Below are positions 1 to 10,790 of a DNA stretch of 64,000 nt, in pieces. The notes under the pieces were generated by a model. That model was given only the letters and a program-made list of their open reading frames with translations. It was not told the origin of the DNA and ran no database searches. Numbering within the stretch: the stretch's first letter is position 1; each line of letters opens with the position of its first letter. The translations under genes were made by a program, and so were the position numbers. The DNA is from Boesenbergia rotunda. Taxonomy: Eukaryota; Streptophyta; Magnoliopsida; Zingiberales; Zingiberaceae. The stretch spans positions 1 to 64,000 of the forward strand of contig JAGFNQ010000216.1 of the NCBI GenBank assembly GCA_024364735.1, given 5' to 3'.

Positions 1-1921
1 AGTTATGAAAATCTATATGAACTTTAAACTAGAGTTTTGTACCAAACTTAACTCCTATGCATTCATAACACCAAAACACATGTTCTACACCTCACTAAAG
101 CATTTTGGAATGTGAATGCAACTTTTCTAAGCATATTTAAAGCAATAAAAACTTGATTCAAGGGAAACTCACAATATCTTGGCACATGCATCAAATAGTT
201 CCATCAAGTATCAATATTCAAAACTACTCACACTCATACTCATCCCATGCAATCATAAGGATATGTATGCTAAATAAAATGACATGGAATCTTTACTCAT
301 GACTTTAAGACATGCAAAATATCTAAAACGCAAATACTTGGATAAATGCTATATAATCTAACTTAAACTAAGACTTTATAATAAATGTATTTTGAGTCTT
401 TTATTCATCTTGTCCCAAGGACCTCTCCAAGGTCAGCCACCACACACACATCACTCAGCACCGCCTTGTCGCCTTCCTTCAGAATTGCTTGCCTTTACCT
501 TTACCTGCAGCAAGAGGAAATGCAACTAATAAGCATAAAGCTTAGTAAGTACTATCTAGCTCACAAAATCTCGAAATGTGCAAACATACTTTTTAAACAA
601 TGTGAAATCACATGAGATACTTTTATGCTTAAAAGAAACACTAAAAACATGTATAACTCAAAACATGCATACTCAAGCATTAATAAGTCTTAGCTTACTT
701 GTTCTTGGCTTAACTTGAAACTTTAGCAATTCTTTAACTTTAAATCTTTCTTTAACTTTTAGAAAACTTTCTTAAACTTTAGGAAAACTTTGCTAAAGCA
801 TATACTTGAAAATAATAACTCACTTGGATCCACTTAAGACGTAAGTACCATCTTATGCGCGTTCCCTAAAAGGTTGGGGTAGCGAGCCACCAATCCTAAT
901 AGAGCAGACCTTGGTCTACCAGGGCCAAGACCTTGGAATTGGACACCTGGATTTCTTTAACGACGCCCTTGGACGCCGGGTACTGGCCTTAGAAAATAAA
1001 ATAGCTTTTCTTTCTTTTCTTTCTTATCTTTAAATGCCTTGGCATTTTAACGAGCACCTTGTGTGCCCAAATCCCTAAGTCTTGACTTTTGGGGATTTCT
1101 TAAGGCCTTGGCCTTTTCTTTTCTTTTCTTATCTTTATCTTCTCTTTTCTTTTCTCATAACTTTTCTTAGCCCCTAACCTCATATAGGGTGCTTAATCAA
1201 CTTATACAAGCATGGATTAAACTAGAGTTACATGCAAAATCATAACTAAAGGAAAATTTGCATTTTAACTTTCTAACGGGAAAAACTTGCGGAAAACCGC
1301 CTCTTACTGCAGGTGAGCAGTACTTACATTGATATCTTGGACTTACAACCAAAATTGACGTCTAGGGCTCGGGAGAAACTTGAGATCTCGATGAACCGTT
1401 CGCGCCTACGCGTTCCTCTCGTCGAGACGAACGAAACGCTACGCCCTCCTTGCTTCTTCCTTGGCCGGCGCCCCCTTAGAAGAGGAGAGGAAGCCTTGAT
1501 GTGTTTTCGCCCAAGGGAAGAGAGGGGAGGGGCGGCGTGAGGCTTGGGCGAGGGAGAGAGGGTTTAGGTTGAGAAAAATAAAATTTCTCTCTTTAATTAT
1601 CTATTTATACTTAGGGTATTTAAGTCCAACTTATAACTTAACTTAATATCTCTCTATTTTCTTTCAGCACACCCCTGCTGGGGCTCCTGGTTAACTCGAC
1701 CGACTTAAGTCGTTGATCCCATGAGAGGTCTCGGGTTCAAAACTCGCCCAGGCAACTTTTTGCCGAAAACTCTATTTCTTTTAGTAAAAATACTAAACGG
1801 ACTCAGAAAAATCCGTAAAAATATTCTAAAAATTTCTAAAAATCCAAAGAATATCTCTAAAGTATTTTTAACTAATTTCAAGGACTTTAAGGACTTAAAA
1901 TGGAAATTTTGGGGCGTTACA
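1..1921 (-). repeat. Partial LTR of a Ty3/gypsy (Tekay-like) element
   Basis: The right end reads GGGGCGTTACA, which on the minus strand is an LTR start TGTAACGCCCC. The same terminus occurs on the Tekay LTR at 53816-56500. The two LTRs also share layout: a GCGCG-containing tract followed by a 'contig-like' GGTT..AGCGAGCC/GAGGTAGC block, a 'CAGGTGAG.AGTACTTAC' block, and a tRNA-like segment near the LTR start. The left end runs off the window, so length and second LTR are unknown. Short reading frames inside (for example 1705-2016 and 1721-2203) have no recognisable domain and are not genes. Assignment to Tekay is by LTR similarity only. Confidence 0.7.
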
Positions 1922-2125
1922 CCCGATCTCCCCATTCCACGGGACTCGGGGTCACCACCTCCAGAAGTGTCACTCAACCATCCACCCATGCACATCCTGG
2001 TGCCATCGCTGGCCAACCCCTGCCTGGAGATGCCGCCCGGGGCTTGCCCGAGCTATCCTAAGAATTGCATCTTTGCAGCTTGGTGGCTGATCGTTATCTC
2101 CACGGGATCCGGGAATCATATTACC
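1922..2125 (-). mobile_element. Polypurine tract and short 3' tail of the same Ty3 element
   Basis: Directly beside the LTR end the minus strand reads GGAATGGGGAGATCGGG, a polypurine tract as expected upstream of a 3' LTR. The remaining roughly 190 bp encodes no recognisable protein. The segment stops abruptly at 2126 where the Athila LTR starts without its own terminal bases, so this is a deletion or rearrangement junction rather than a clean insertion. Confidence 0.5.
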
Positions 2126-4349
2126 GGAAACCCTTTTTACAATCAAAAATCTGAAAATGTAGCAAAGGGGCCACAGGTCGTATTTTTCTCAGGGACTAGT
2201 TGAAGGTTTGTTTGATTTGCGCTTGTATTTAGGTGTCGTGATTGTTTTTGGGTTTCGAATGTGTAATTGGGTTTTTGGGTTATAATCGAAAATGAAATTG
2301 CAATGGAGAAGTAAGAATCTTAAGCTAATGCACTAGACAAGAAATTGGCACTAAAAGCTCAATTAATGGAAACCTAAGTAAACACTTACCAATTTTTTAT
2401 GGGAAATCGTTTTCTGTTTGCAACAAACCAAAATAAATGCCAAGCAATGAGGTAAAAGCAGTTATGGAGTTTTCGAAAACAAACTAGATTGACACAAGGA
2501 AACACATGCAAAATTCAGAAATTGAACAAGTATCAATGAAAAACTTGGCAAGCTGACCGAATGCAATTTAGCAAGCAGCTGTCAATGAGGACTTTGCAGG
2601 ATAGATGAAGATTTCAGCTCAAAGACTGATCCATAAAAACACCCTAAATTCAGAAGTGAAATACAAGAAAAACAGAATTGTGTGCAGAAATTCAGATTCA
2701 CTAAACACTGATCAAACAACCCAAATGAATGTGCAAAAGAACTAAGCTAATCACATGCAGAGTAAGCAATTGAATGCAGCGCAAACTAAAGCAAACCAAA
2801 CTTTCAGAAACTACACGAGCAGGCAGCCTTGCTACTCACCAACAGAAGACCAAATTGGTAAGCAAAACAAAACTGGCACGCAGCAGGTAACTTCACTTAA
2901 GTGCTATGCTATCTAGTAAACTATCTAATGCGAGATCATAAATCAACAACTAAACAGCTAGGACACAATTCAGAAAACAAGAATTCTGAGATAAACTCAG
3001 AACTGAAAGGAAATTCAGAAATTAAATGGCACGCTAGAGATGGAATTGGCACGCAACAATTTGTCTAAGGAATAAGCTGAAATTTGATCTATTCATTCAC
3101 TAAACAAGTTTCTATATTACTCTACTTGCAGAATTAAAGCTAACTTACAGCTAACAACTCAAGAATCGAAAAATTCAGTAAGTACAACAGAATTTCAGAA
3201 CAAAACTGCAACAGAATTGAAACTACAGCTAAACATGAAATTAAAGATCTAAGCTACTCCTCAACCCCTCCTCATCTCAAGAGCTCCTTGGTCGTCAATC
3301 AAGGGAGAACCTCGGACCCGCAAGCTCAACAAATCAGTGAAGATACGTCTCTGCTACTGAAACAGATCAAATCCATGCTCAAACTGAAATTCAGCTTCCG
3401 AACTCATCAATCTTGCTGTGGTGGCTTGCGATTTGGATTTGGGAGTGACCAAGACCTTCCAGGGAACCCCTCTGGCCAGCTCGAATGCAATGGAAATGGA
3501 GCACAGTTGAGCTTGATGAATTCGAGTAGTGAATCTGCTGAAACCTCACGCAGCTTCACTATTGAGTACAAATCCAATCTGGAACCTCTCTGAGACCCTC
3601 TTCACTGACCTAGCCCTTGCTCTGATGATGGATTGAGTGACCGCGACTTCGATTGGGTGGAAAATGGAAGAAAACGATGAAGGAAATGAAGAACTCGGCT
3701 GTTGCGGTGAAGACGCGATGGAGGAAGAAGCTGCGTGATTTTTCCTTAAGTATTAACCAATGGACGGCTGTGATCGATCTACTTCAATCCAACGGCTGAT
3801 CTTGGTCTGATTTAAGCCAAACTTTGATGATGATGATCTGGGGTCAGGATCTACCTCGTGGTAGCTCGGATCCTCCAGATATGCAACGGATGGTCCAGAT
3901 CAAGCTAATCTTTGAATGGATGATCTAGAACCCTCCAAGCTTGATCCAACGGCTGATCTTGCTCTGATTGGGATGAAACCTTTAGATCTTGATCAGGGTG
4001 CTTGATCAACCCTAGCCCTAGCTCGGATTGCTTTGGATCGTCCCGGATGGCTCAAATCTAGCCGCTCTTGAATCGGACGACCCAGATTAAATCATAATCT
4101 TGATAATTCGATCCGGGTCACCTCCGACTCAAGTTTGACCCAATATGCCCTAGGTCCTTGAACCTTTAATGCCTACAAAAATAGATCAAGAATTTAGTGG
4201 CCAAATAATCCAATTTAATGCAAATTTGCAATTTAATCCAAAATAAGAATAAGTTCTAAAACCTAGGGCAATTTCACAATTAAGCAATAAAAATATAGGT
4301 CAAACATGGATTTTAGCAGCTCAAATAATCAATAAAATAGTATTTATCA
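2126..4349 (-). repeat. Athila 3' LTR, truncated at its outer end
   Basis: Nearly identical to 14014-16240. On the minus strand it starts TGATAAATAC at 4349. The homologue of the last 61 bp of the partner LTR (13953-14013) is missing here, so the outer terminus and target duplication are lost. The frame at 3288-3593, and its partner at 15179-15484, are translations of repeat DNA and are not treated as genes. Confidence 0.9.
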
Positions 4350-4366
4350 ACTCCCCCACACTTGAG
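4350..4366 (-). other. Athila polypurine tract
   Basis: The minus strand reads CTCAAGTGTGGGGGAGT directly before the LTR start at 4349. This is the expected primer site for plus-strand DNA synthesis. Confidence 0.75.
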
Positions 4367-4677
4367 CTTGAGCGTCTCGCGAAAACAGTAAATATGTATC
4401 CCTTAGGCTTACTTAAGCATAATTAGAAACAAATGAAAAGGAATTACCTAAGGTTGTCAATTCTCAAAAATCTAAGCTCTATGGATTAGTATCTTGTCCT
4501 TAAATCAACAACTTAGCCTTTTCATCAATCATGAGTCATTGAGATGAATTTAAATCACTAGCCTTTCAAGGAAAATTTTGGGTGGCTCTCTTCTTAAGTT
4601 CTAAGTTGATGATGGAAGTGGAGCTCACTCAAAACACATGCTTTTGCACTACCATAGGCTTGCTATTTCTAAAAATA

Positions 4678-4723
<46 letters not shown>

Positions 4724-4769
4724 TAAATAACATGCTAGATTTTTTTTTTTTTTTCTTTATTTTTTTTTT

Positions 4770-4802
<33 letters not shown>

Positions 4803-7744
4803 CTTTTTTCCTTTCAAATGTTTTTTGTCTACTGAATTTTTCTCTTTCTTTCTATATCTTGGAAAAAATAATCGATAACATCCCTATTATGGTCTTTTGT
4901 TTTTTTTCTTTTTTTTCTTTCTTCTTTTCTGATTTTTTTCTTTTTCTTCTCTAAATCTTCAATTTGAGCACATCAGAATCAAGAATCTGATTTCTCCCCA
5001 ACAGCTACACAATTTATCCTAGCATCAAGTAGTAGTGGAGAATGCAATTGTTTCACTTGATACCATGGCACTACAAAAATTTCTGTTTTGATCTATCAAT
5101 CTAGCAGCCACTTCCTTCCAATTCTGATCAGCAAAGGATACACTCATCACTCTTGTGATACATTCATATCTTTTATGCCTTGATTCCTAGCTTCAAGAAC
5201 TCAATTTGGTTGCAAGTTGGTACAAATTTGCCCTTGATAGCTGAAACTTGTGAGCTTGCTTTTAACATTTCTGAATTTAAATCAGTTTCTCACTGTGTAT
5301 TTCGAGTTTTAGCCCCATGGCATCCATTTCCATTCTCTGAATTCTCAAAAAATTTAGTGCAAATGGCTGAGTAGTGGAAAGCTTGAATGCTCCACTTGCA
5401 AATGGCTGAGCATTAGATTGAAATCCAAGAAGTGCACTGCAAAATTTTTTTTTTTCTTTCTTCTGTGTGCTGATCAGAGCTGCTAATCTCTGCATTTGCT
5501 CAGATTCTCTACATTGGTTTCAGTTCCACGGCTTCAATCTTAGACCTTGCAAACTCCTTCATTTTCCTAGTTGGCAGTTAGCAATCAAATAGACATGGAA
5601 GGGTTGATCAAGCTGTTTTGAATTCAGCCCACTGCCTGATTTCTTTCTTAATCTATTTCTCGATCTGAAAAATCCAATCAATCACATTTCTTTCTCCTTT
5701 GATCAGCAGTGGATGTGCCTAACAATTTCGAATACATTCCTATGCCTACTGCTCTGATTTATAGCTTCAAAAACTCAATTAGGTTGCAAGTTGGTACAAA
5801 CTGCCATTGGTTTTTCCATTGGTTTTCCTCCTTTCACAACTGAATTTCCAGCTTAAGTATCAACTTGATGCTCTCCAAAATCTCTTGGGCTTCGAGTGGC
5901 TTTGTTTCGAGTCCTTTTTAGCATCCTTTGCAGCAGCCACATTAGTTCCAACTCAACTCCCTTGCACTTCAATTTCTGCACTGCACCAGCTCATACAATA
6001 GAACTTAACTGATTTTTCCAGCTTCTTATATCCTTTCGGCAGCTCAGAATTTCCTCCTGTTTCAATTTCAGCATCCAAGGTGGCAGCTTTTCAAGTCTAT
6101 GATTTCTCCAACAATTAATATCAAGAGCACTTGCTTTAAATAATAGTGGAAACTTCAAGTGTTCCACTCAAATTCAATTGCTGCACATAAGTCGAATTTC
6201 AGCCATTGCCTTCCCTTGCTATTCTCTTCATCAGTTTCTAGCATCCATTGGTTCTTCTTGTATGTGAAATTGAATGTGCACCTTCAACTTCAGATCCATT
6301 GGTTCTTCAAATGGATTGCAATTCAGCTTTTAGGCAGTTCCGGATTTTTTTCTTCTTTCTTTCAGCTCAGATTTCAGACATTTCAGCTGTGTTTCAGATC
6401 ATTCCCAGCTGAAATTCAGATTCCAATTAAGTGGCCGATCAGCTGAATTCAACTTAGCACATGTTCTTTCTTGGATCTTCTTTTATTTAACTGAATTTTT
6501 CAGCTCCACGGCAGCAATTTTAGCTTCAAGTTGACCAATTTCTGCACATTTGTTTTTCACTCAACTTGCTGCACCGAACCAATTAGTTCCAGCTTCAATT
6601 CTTCAACTTTTCACTCTAGAATTGTGAGGTTATTCATCCTTGCATCCTCTTATTCAGTTCTAGCTCAGATCAGACTGTTTCCGATCCAAATCTGTCTTGG
6701 ATCAGATTTGGTACAAACTCCCATTCTGGCTCAGATTTTGTGCCATTCCCTTTCTTCATTTCAGAAATTTTTCTTCATATTAATTGGCATCTAGAATTCA
6801 GAATTCAGTTATGTTGTGGCCAGCAGTCTTGCAGCTTCCATGTCATCTCAGCAGCTCCCGAAAGCAGCACTCTGCAACACCAATGCAATACAGTTCAGAT
6901 TTGGGCAGTTTCAGATGCAAGTTTAGCTCAGCTTCTTCTCAGCTTTAATTCCCACTCATCAGCCCTTCAATTCAGCTTTTCTTCAGGTTAGCTATAGATT
7001 CCAGCACTCGGCACCTTCTATGCATTGATTCAGTTCAGAAAGTTCAAGGTCTGCTAGAATTCTTTGGATCAATTTCTGCCTTAAAAATTTTTTTCAAAAC
7101 ACTAATCACCTAATCACTCCCCCACACTTAAATCTTTGTCCGTCTCGGGCAAAATAGCATCAAAGAAAACATCCCAAGAAAACAAATCCATAGAAAAATT
7201 GGGGTTAGAATTAGGAATAAGGAAAGACAAATAGAATAGAATAGGCAAATTGATGTGGAAAGGTGAATAAAATGATTAGTCCCTATAGATGTGATCCAAC
7301 CATTGAAATATGATTTTGAAAGAACCTAAGCAAGTTCTAGAATACAATAACATATGTGTATCACAAAATAAGACTAATCTCACTAGGTAAAAATAATCCA
7401 TCTCAAATCCTCAATTAAGAATCTAAAGCAAAATCGTACTCAAGCATCCAAGATTTCATCCATGAACTCAAACCCTAAGTTTTGACAACCAAATTTAATT
7501 TATTTTCCAAGAGATCCTAAAATGACAATAAGTTAACCTAGAGGGATACATTTATTTCTAGTCATCCAATAAAAAGTGCTAAAACTATATTTACAATGAC
7601 ATGGTATTTACAATGATTTTATTCATGTCATGTTTCCTAGAAATTTATTATCAACTACTTACTTCAAAAGAGAAAGAATTTATTCCTAGCAACATGAAAA
7701 TGATATGTACAATGAAATGTAAATGTAGAGAAAGTGAACCCCCC
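4367..7744 (-). mobile_element. Athila 3' non-pol region with no intact env-like ORF
   Basis: About 3.4 kb between integrase and 3' LTR. In Athila elements this region often holds an env-like gene; here no long frame survives on either strand. The DNA at 5000-7060 is T-rich on the plus strand, with a loose repetition of TTCAG and CAGCTT words. Poly(A) and poly(T) tracts lie at 4683-4812. A second polypurine-like tract occurs at about 7115-7150. Short frames (5180-5374, 5807-6001, 6159-6446, 6531-6794) look like chance frames in this low-complexity DNA. Confidence 0.6.
4683..4812. repeat. Adjacent poly(A) and poly(T) tracts
   Basis: A run of 39 A at 4683-4721 is followed after 18 bp by T-rich DNA from 4740 to about 4812, including a run of about 31 T. 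Together they could form a long A/T hairpin. The lengths are likely variable and error-prone in assembly. Confidence 0.85.
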
Positions 7745-9040
7745 TTAAGTTGGGTAGATAGCGTCCTCAATGTATACATCCTCCACCTCTAGCTCCTTTA
7801 GTTCTTCAAAATACCTCTTGAGCCGGTGGCCATTAACTTTCCACACAAATCCATTAGCTTCGTCCCTAATTTCAAAAACTCCATAGGGAAAAATGTCAGT
7901 TATAATGAATGGACCTTCCCACCTTGATCTCAACTTACCTCTTATCAATTTGAGCCTTGATTTATATAATAGCACTTTGTCACCAATTTGAAATTCTTTG
8001 TTCACAATGTGCTTGTCATGAAAGTTCTTAGTCTTCTCCTTGTAGATCCTTGCATTTTCAAATGCTTCCAACTGGACTTCTTCAAGTTCTTGAAGTTGCA
8101 ACTTCCTTTCTTCTCCCACCTTAGTAGCATCAAAATTGCAAGCTTTTACCGCCCAATACGCCTTATGCTCAACCTCCACAGGTAAGTGGCATGATTTCCC
8201 ATACACAAGTCTATAAGGTGACATTCCAACGGGTGTCTTGTAAGCAGTGCGATATGCCCATAGTGCATCTTCAAGCCTTTTGCTCCAATCCTTCCTATTA
8301 GGTCCCACGGTCCTTTCTAAAATTGATTTGACTTCTCTATTCGACACCTCGGCTTGTCCATTTGTTTGGGGGTGATAAGCAGTAGAAACCTTATGTACAA
8401 CCCCGTACTTATTAAGAAGAGCCTTCATGTGCTTATTGCAAAAATGGGATCCTTGGTCACTTATGATTGCTCTTGGAATTCCAAACCTGTAAAAAATGTG
8501 TGACCTGATAAAACTAATAACAACAGATGAATCATCAGTCCTGGTGGGAATGGCCTCCACCCATTTTGAAACATAATCAACAGCTAAAAGAATATACAAG
8601 AATCCGAAAGAAGCAGGAAATGGTCCCATAAAATCTATACCCCACACATCAAATATCTCACAAAATAAAATAGCTTGCTGAGGCATTTCATTTCTAGCAC
8701 TTATGTTTCCTGTTCTTTGACATCTATCACAACATTTACAAAACCTATATGAATCTCTAAACAAGGTGGGCCAGTACAATCCACATTCTAAAATTTTTCT
8801 AGCAGTTTTCTGTGGTCCAAAATGCCCACCACATGCTGAAGAATGGCAAAAGGTGAGTACAGAATGAAACTCATGATCTGGTACACATCTCCTAATGATT
8901 TGATCACTACAAAATTTCCACAAGTAAGGATCATCCCACACATAATATTTTGCATCACTTTTAAACTTATCCTTTTGAGCTTTCGAAAGGTGTGTAGGAA
9001 AAACATGAGCTACAAAAAGTTCACTAAGTCTGCATACCAA
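7745..9040 (-). pseudogene. Athila integrase (C-terminal part of pol)
   Basis: A frame of 431 codons holding the whole integrase, which inserts element DNA into the genome. A zinc-binding H-H-C-C region spans about residues 66-107. The catalytic D-D-E triad appears as D136 (GIDFMGPFP), D195 (ISDQGSHF) and E231 (AEVSNREV). The C-terminal DNA-binding region carries the usual K-V-L-L-Y and R-W-x-G-P-F motifs. The frame begins only because of a frameshift near 9012, apparently a one-base loss: the upstream RNase H-linker frame ends there. The integrase itself is uninterrupted, but it would not be made as part of a full polyprotein. Confidence 0.9.
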
Positions 9041-10634
9041 GGTGACTCACCATGCAGCTGTAAAAGCTGCTCATCTCTGAAATCATCATCTATGGTCGTG
9101 GGATCTCCATCTCCCTCCAATCTGCTCAAATGGTCTGCTACTAAATTTTCCTTGCCACTCCTGTCCCGTATCTCCAAGTCAAACTCCTGTAGTAGTAGCA
9201 TCCATCTAATAAGCTTGGTTCGCATCTGGCTTCTTCAGGAGGTACTTCAGTGCTGCATGATCAGAAAACAAACACATGAGAACACAATAAATATGATCTG
9301 AATCTATCTAAAGCAAAAATAATGGAAAGAAGCTCCTTTTCAGTCGTGGTGTAATTGGCTTGGGCGGCATCTAGGGTTTTGGAGGCATAGGAAATGACAT
9401 GTGGTGCTCCATCTACCCTCTGTGCTAGAACAGCTCCCACTGCAAAATTAGAAGCATCACACATTAATTCAAAAGGTAAAGACCAGTCAGGTGATGTAAT
9501 AATAGGGGCTGAGGTAAGAGCCTCCCTGAGTCTATGAAAAGCTTTCTTGCATTTTTCATCAAAATGGAACTCAACATCTTTTTGCAGAAGTCGTGTCAAG
9601 GGCCGAGCAATCAAGCTAAAGTCTCTAATAAATCTGCGGTAAAATCCTGCATGTCCAAGAAAAACTCGAATATCCCGTACGCATACGGGGTAAGATAAAG
9701 AAGAAATAACACTGATTTTAGCAGGATCTACCTCAATACCTTTCTGAGAGACTATGTGTCCAAGTACTATCCCATGCTCTACCATAAAGTGGCATTTTTC
9801 AAAATTCAAAACAAGGTTAGTTTCAATGCAACGATGTAAAACCCTAGACAAGTTATTCAAACATGAATCAAAAGACGTGCCATAAACTGAAAAATCATCC
9901 ATAAATACCTCCATACAGTCCTCTAACAACTCACCAAATATACTCACCATGCATCTCTGAAAGGTACCGGGTGCGTTGCAGAGTCCGAAGGGCATACGTC
10001 TGTAGGCGAATGTGCCAAAGGGACAAGTGAAGGTGGTCTTCTCCTGGTCCTCTGGATCTATGCAAATCTGAAAATAGCCTGAAAATCCGTCCAAGAAACA
10101 GTAGTGTGACTTCCCTGCCAGTCTCTCAAGCATCTGATTAATGAATGGTAAAGGGAAGTGATCTTTCCTTGTGACCTTGTTGAGCTTCCTGTAATCAATG
10201 CAGACTCTCCAGGAATTCTTAACTATGGTGGGCACTAGCTCATTGCTTTCATCTGCCACCACGGTCACTCCAGATTTCTTAGGCACCACGTGAATAGGGC
10301 TAACCCACTAACTGTCAGAAATAGGGTAAATGATACCTGCCTGTAGAAGTCTAGTCACCTCTTTCTTTACAACATCCAAAATAAGTGGGTTGAGTCTCCT
10401 TTGTGGCTGCCTCACTGGTTTGACATTATCTTCCAAAAATATCCTGTGCATGCAGATAGCTGGGCTGATACCTGGTATATCTGATAACGTCCACCCAATC
10501 GCCTTTTTGTAGTGCCTCAGGACTTGCAGTAATTTTTCTTCTTGTTCTGACTCCAAATGCTGTGCAATAATAACAGGAAAAGTCTGCTCCTCTCCTAAGT
10601 ATGCATACTTCAAGTGACCTGGTAATGGCTTCAA
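9010..10634 (-). pseudogene. Athila reverse transcriptase-RNase H, broken
   Basis: The RT N-terminal part lies at 10308-10634 and the RT core plus start of RNase H at 9261-10289, in the same frame but separated by an in-frame TAG near 10305, where Athila RTs usually have a sense codon. The core shows the RT catalytic motif FMDDFSVYG and PFGLCNAPGTFQ. RNase H starts at FELMCDASNFAVGAVL and is frame-shifted near 9260. It continues at 9010-9225, in another frame, with the conserved end ENLVADHLSRLE. At least three lesions therefore separate this copy from a working enzyme. It would normally copy element RNA into DNA and remove the RNA strand. Confidence 0.9.
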
Positions 10635-10790
10635 TTCACTCTGGTCCTCTTCAGCATAAATAAGTGGTCCATGGGGCTTAGTGCAATCCCCTACACTTTG
10701 AATATCAGTAAAAATAGGTGATCCTTGGGGCTCTGTGCAATCCCCTACACCTAGAAAAATATCTCCAGCTGGTAATGTGTCTGAAATGTC
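10635..10790 (-). pseudogene. Athila protease-RT linker with stops
   Basis: Same frame as the gag-protease ORF and the RT but interrupted by stop codons. It contains two near-repeats of a plus-strand motif (GTGCAATCCCCTACAC at about 10681 and 10737), suggesting a local tandem duplication of about 56 bp. Confidence 0.55.

Noticed and set aside
3288..3593. Identical 101-codon frames in both Athila LTRs (also 15179-15484)
   Set aside because: They start without an ATG, have no known motif, and their matching is explained by LTR duplication.
4582..4878. Opposed frames of poly-lysine and poly-phenylalanine (4582-4878 plus, 4629-4817 minus)
   Set aside because: They translate the poly(A)/poly(T) tracts and have no gene-like content.
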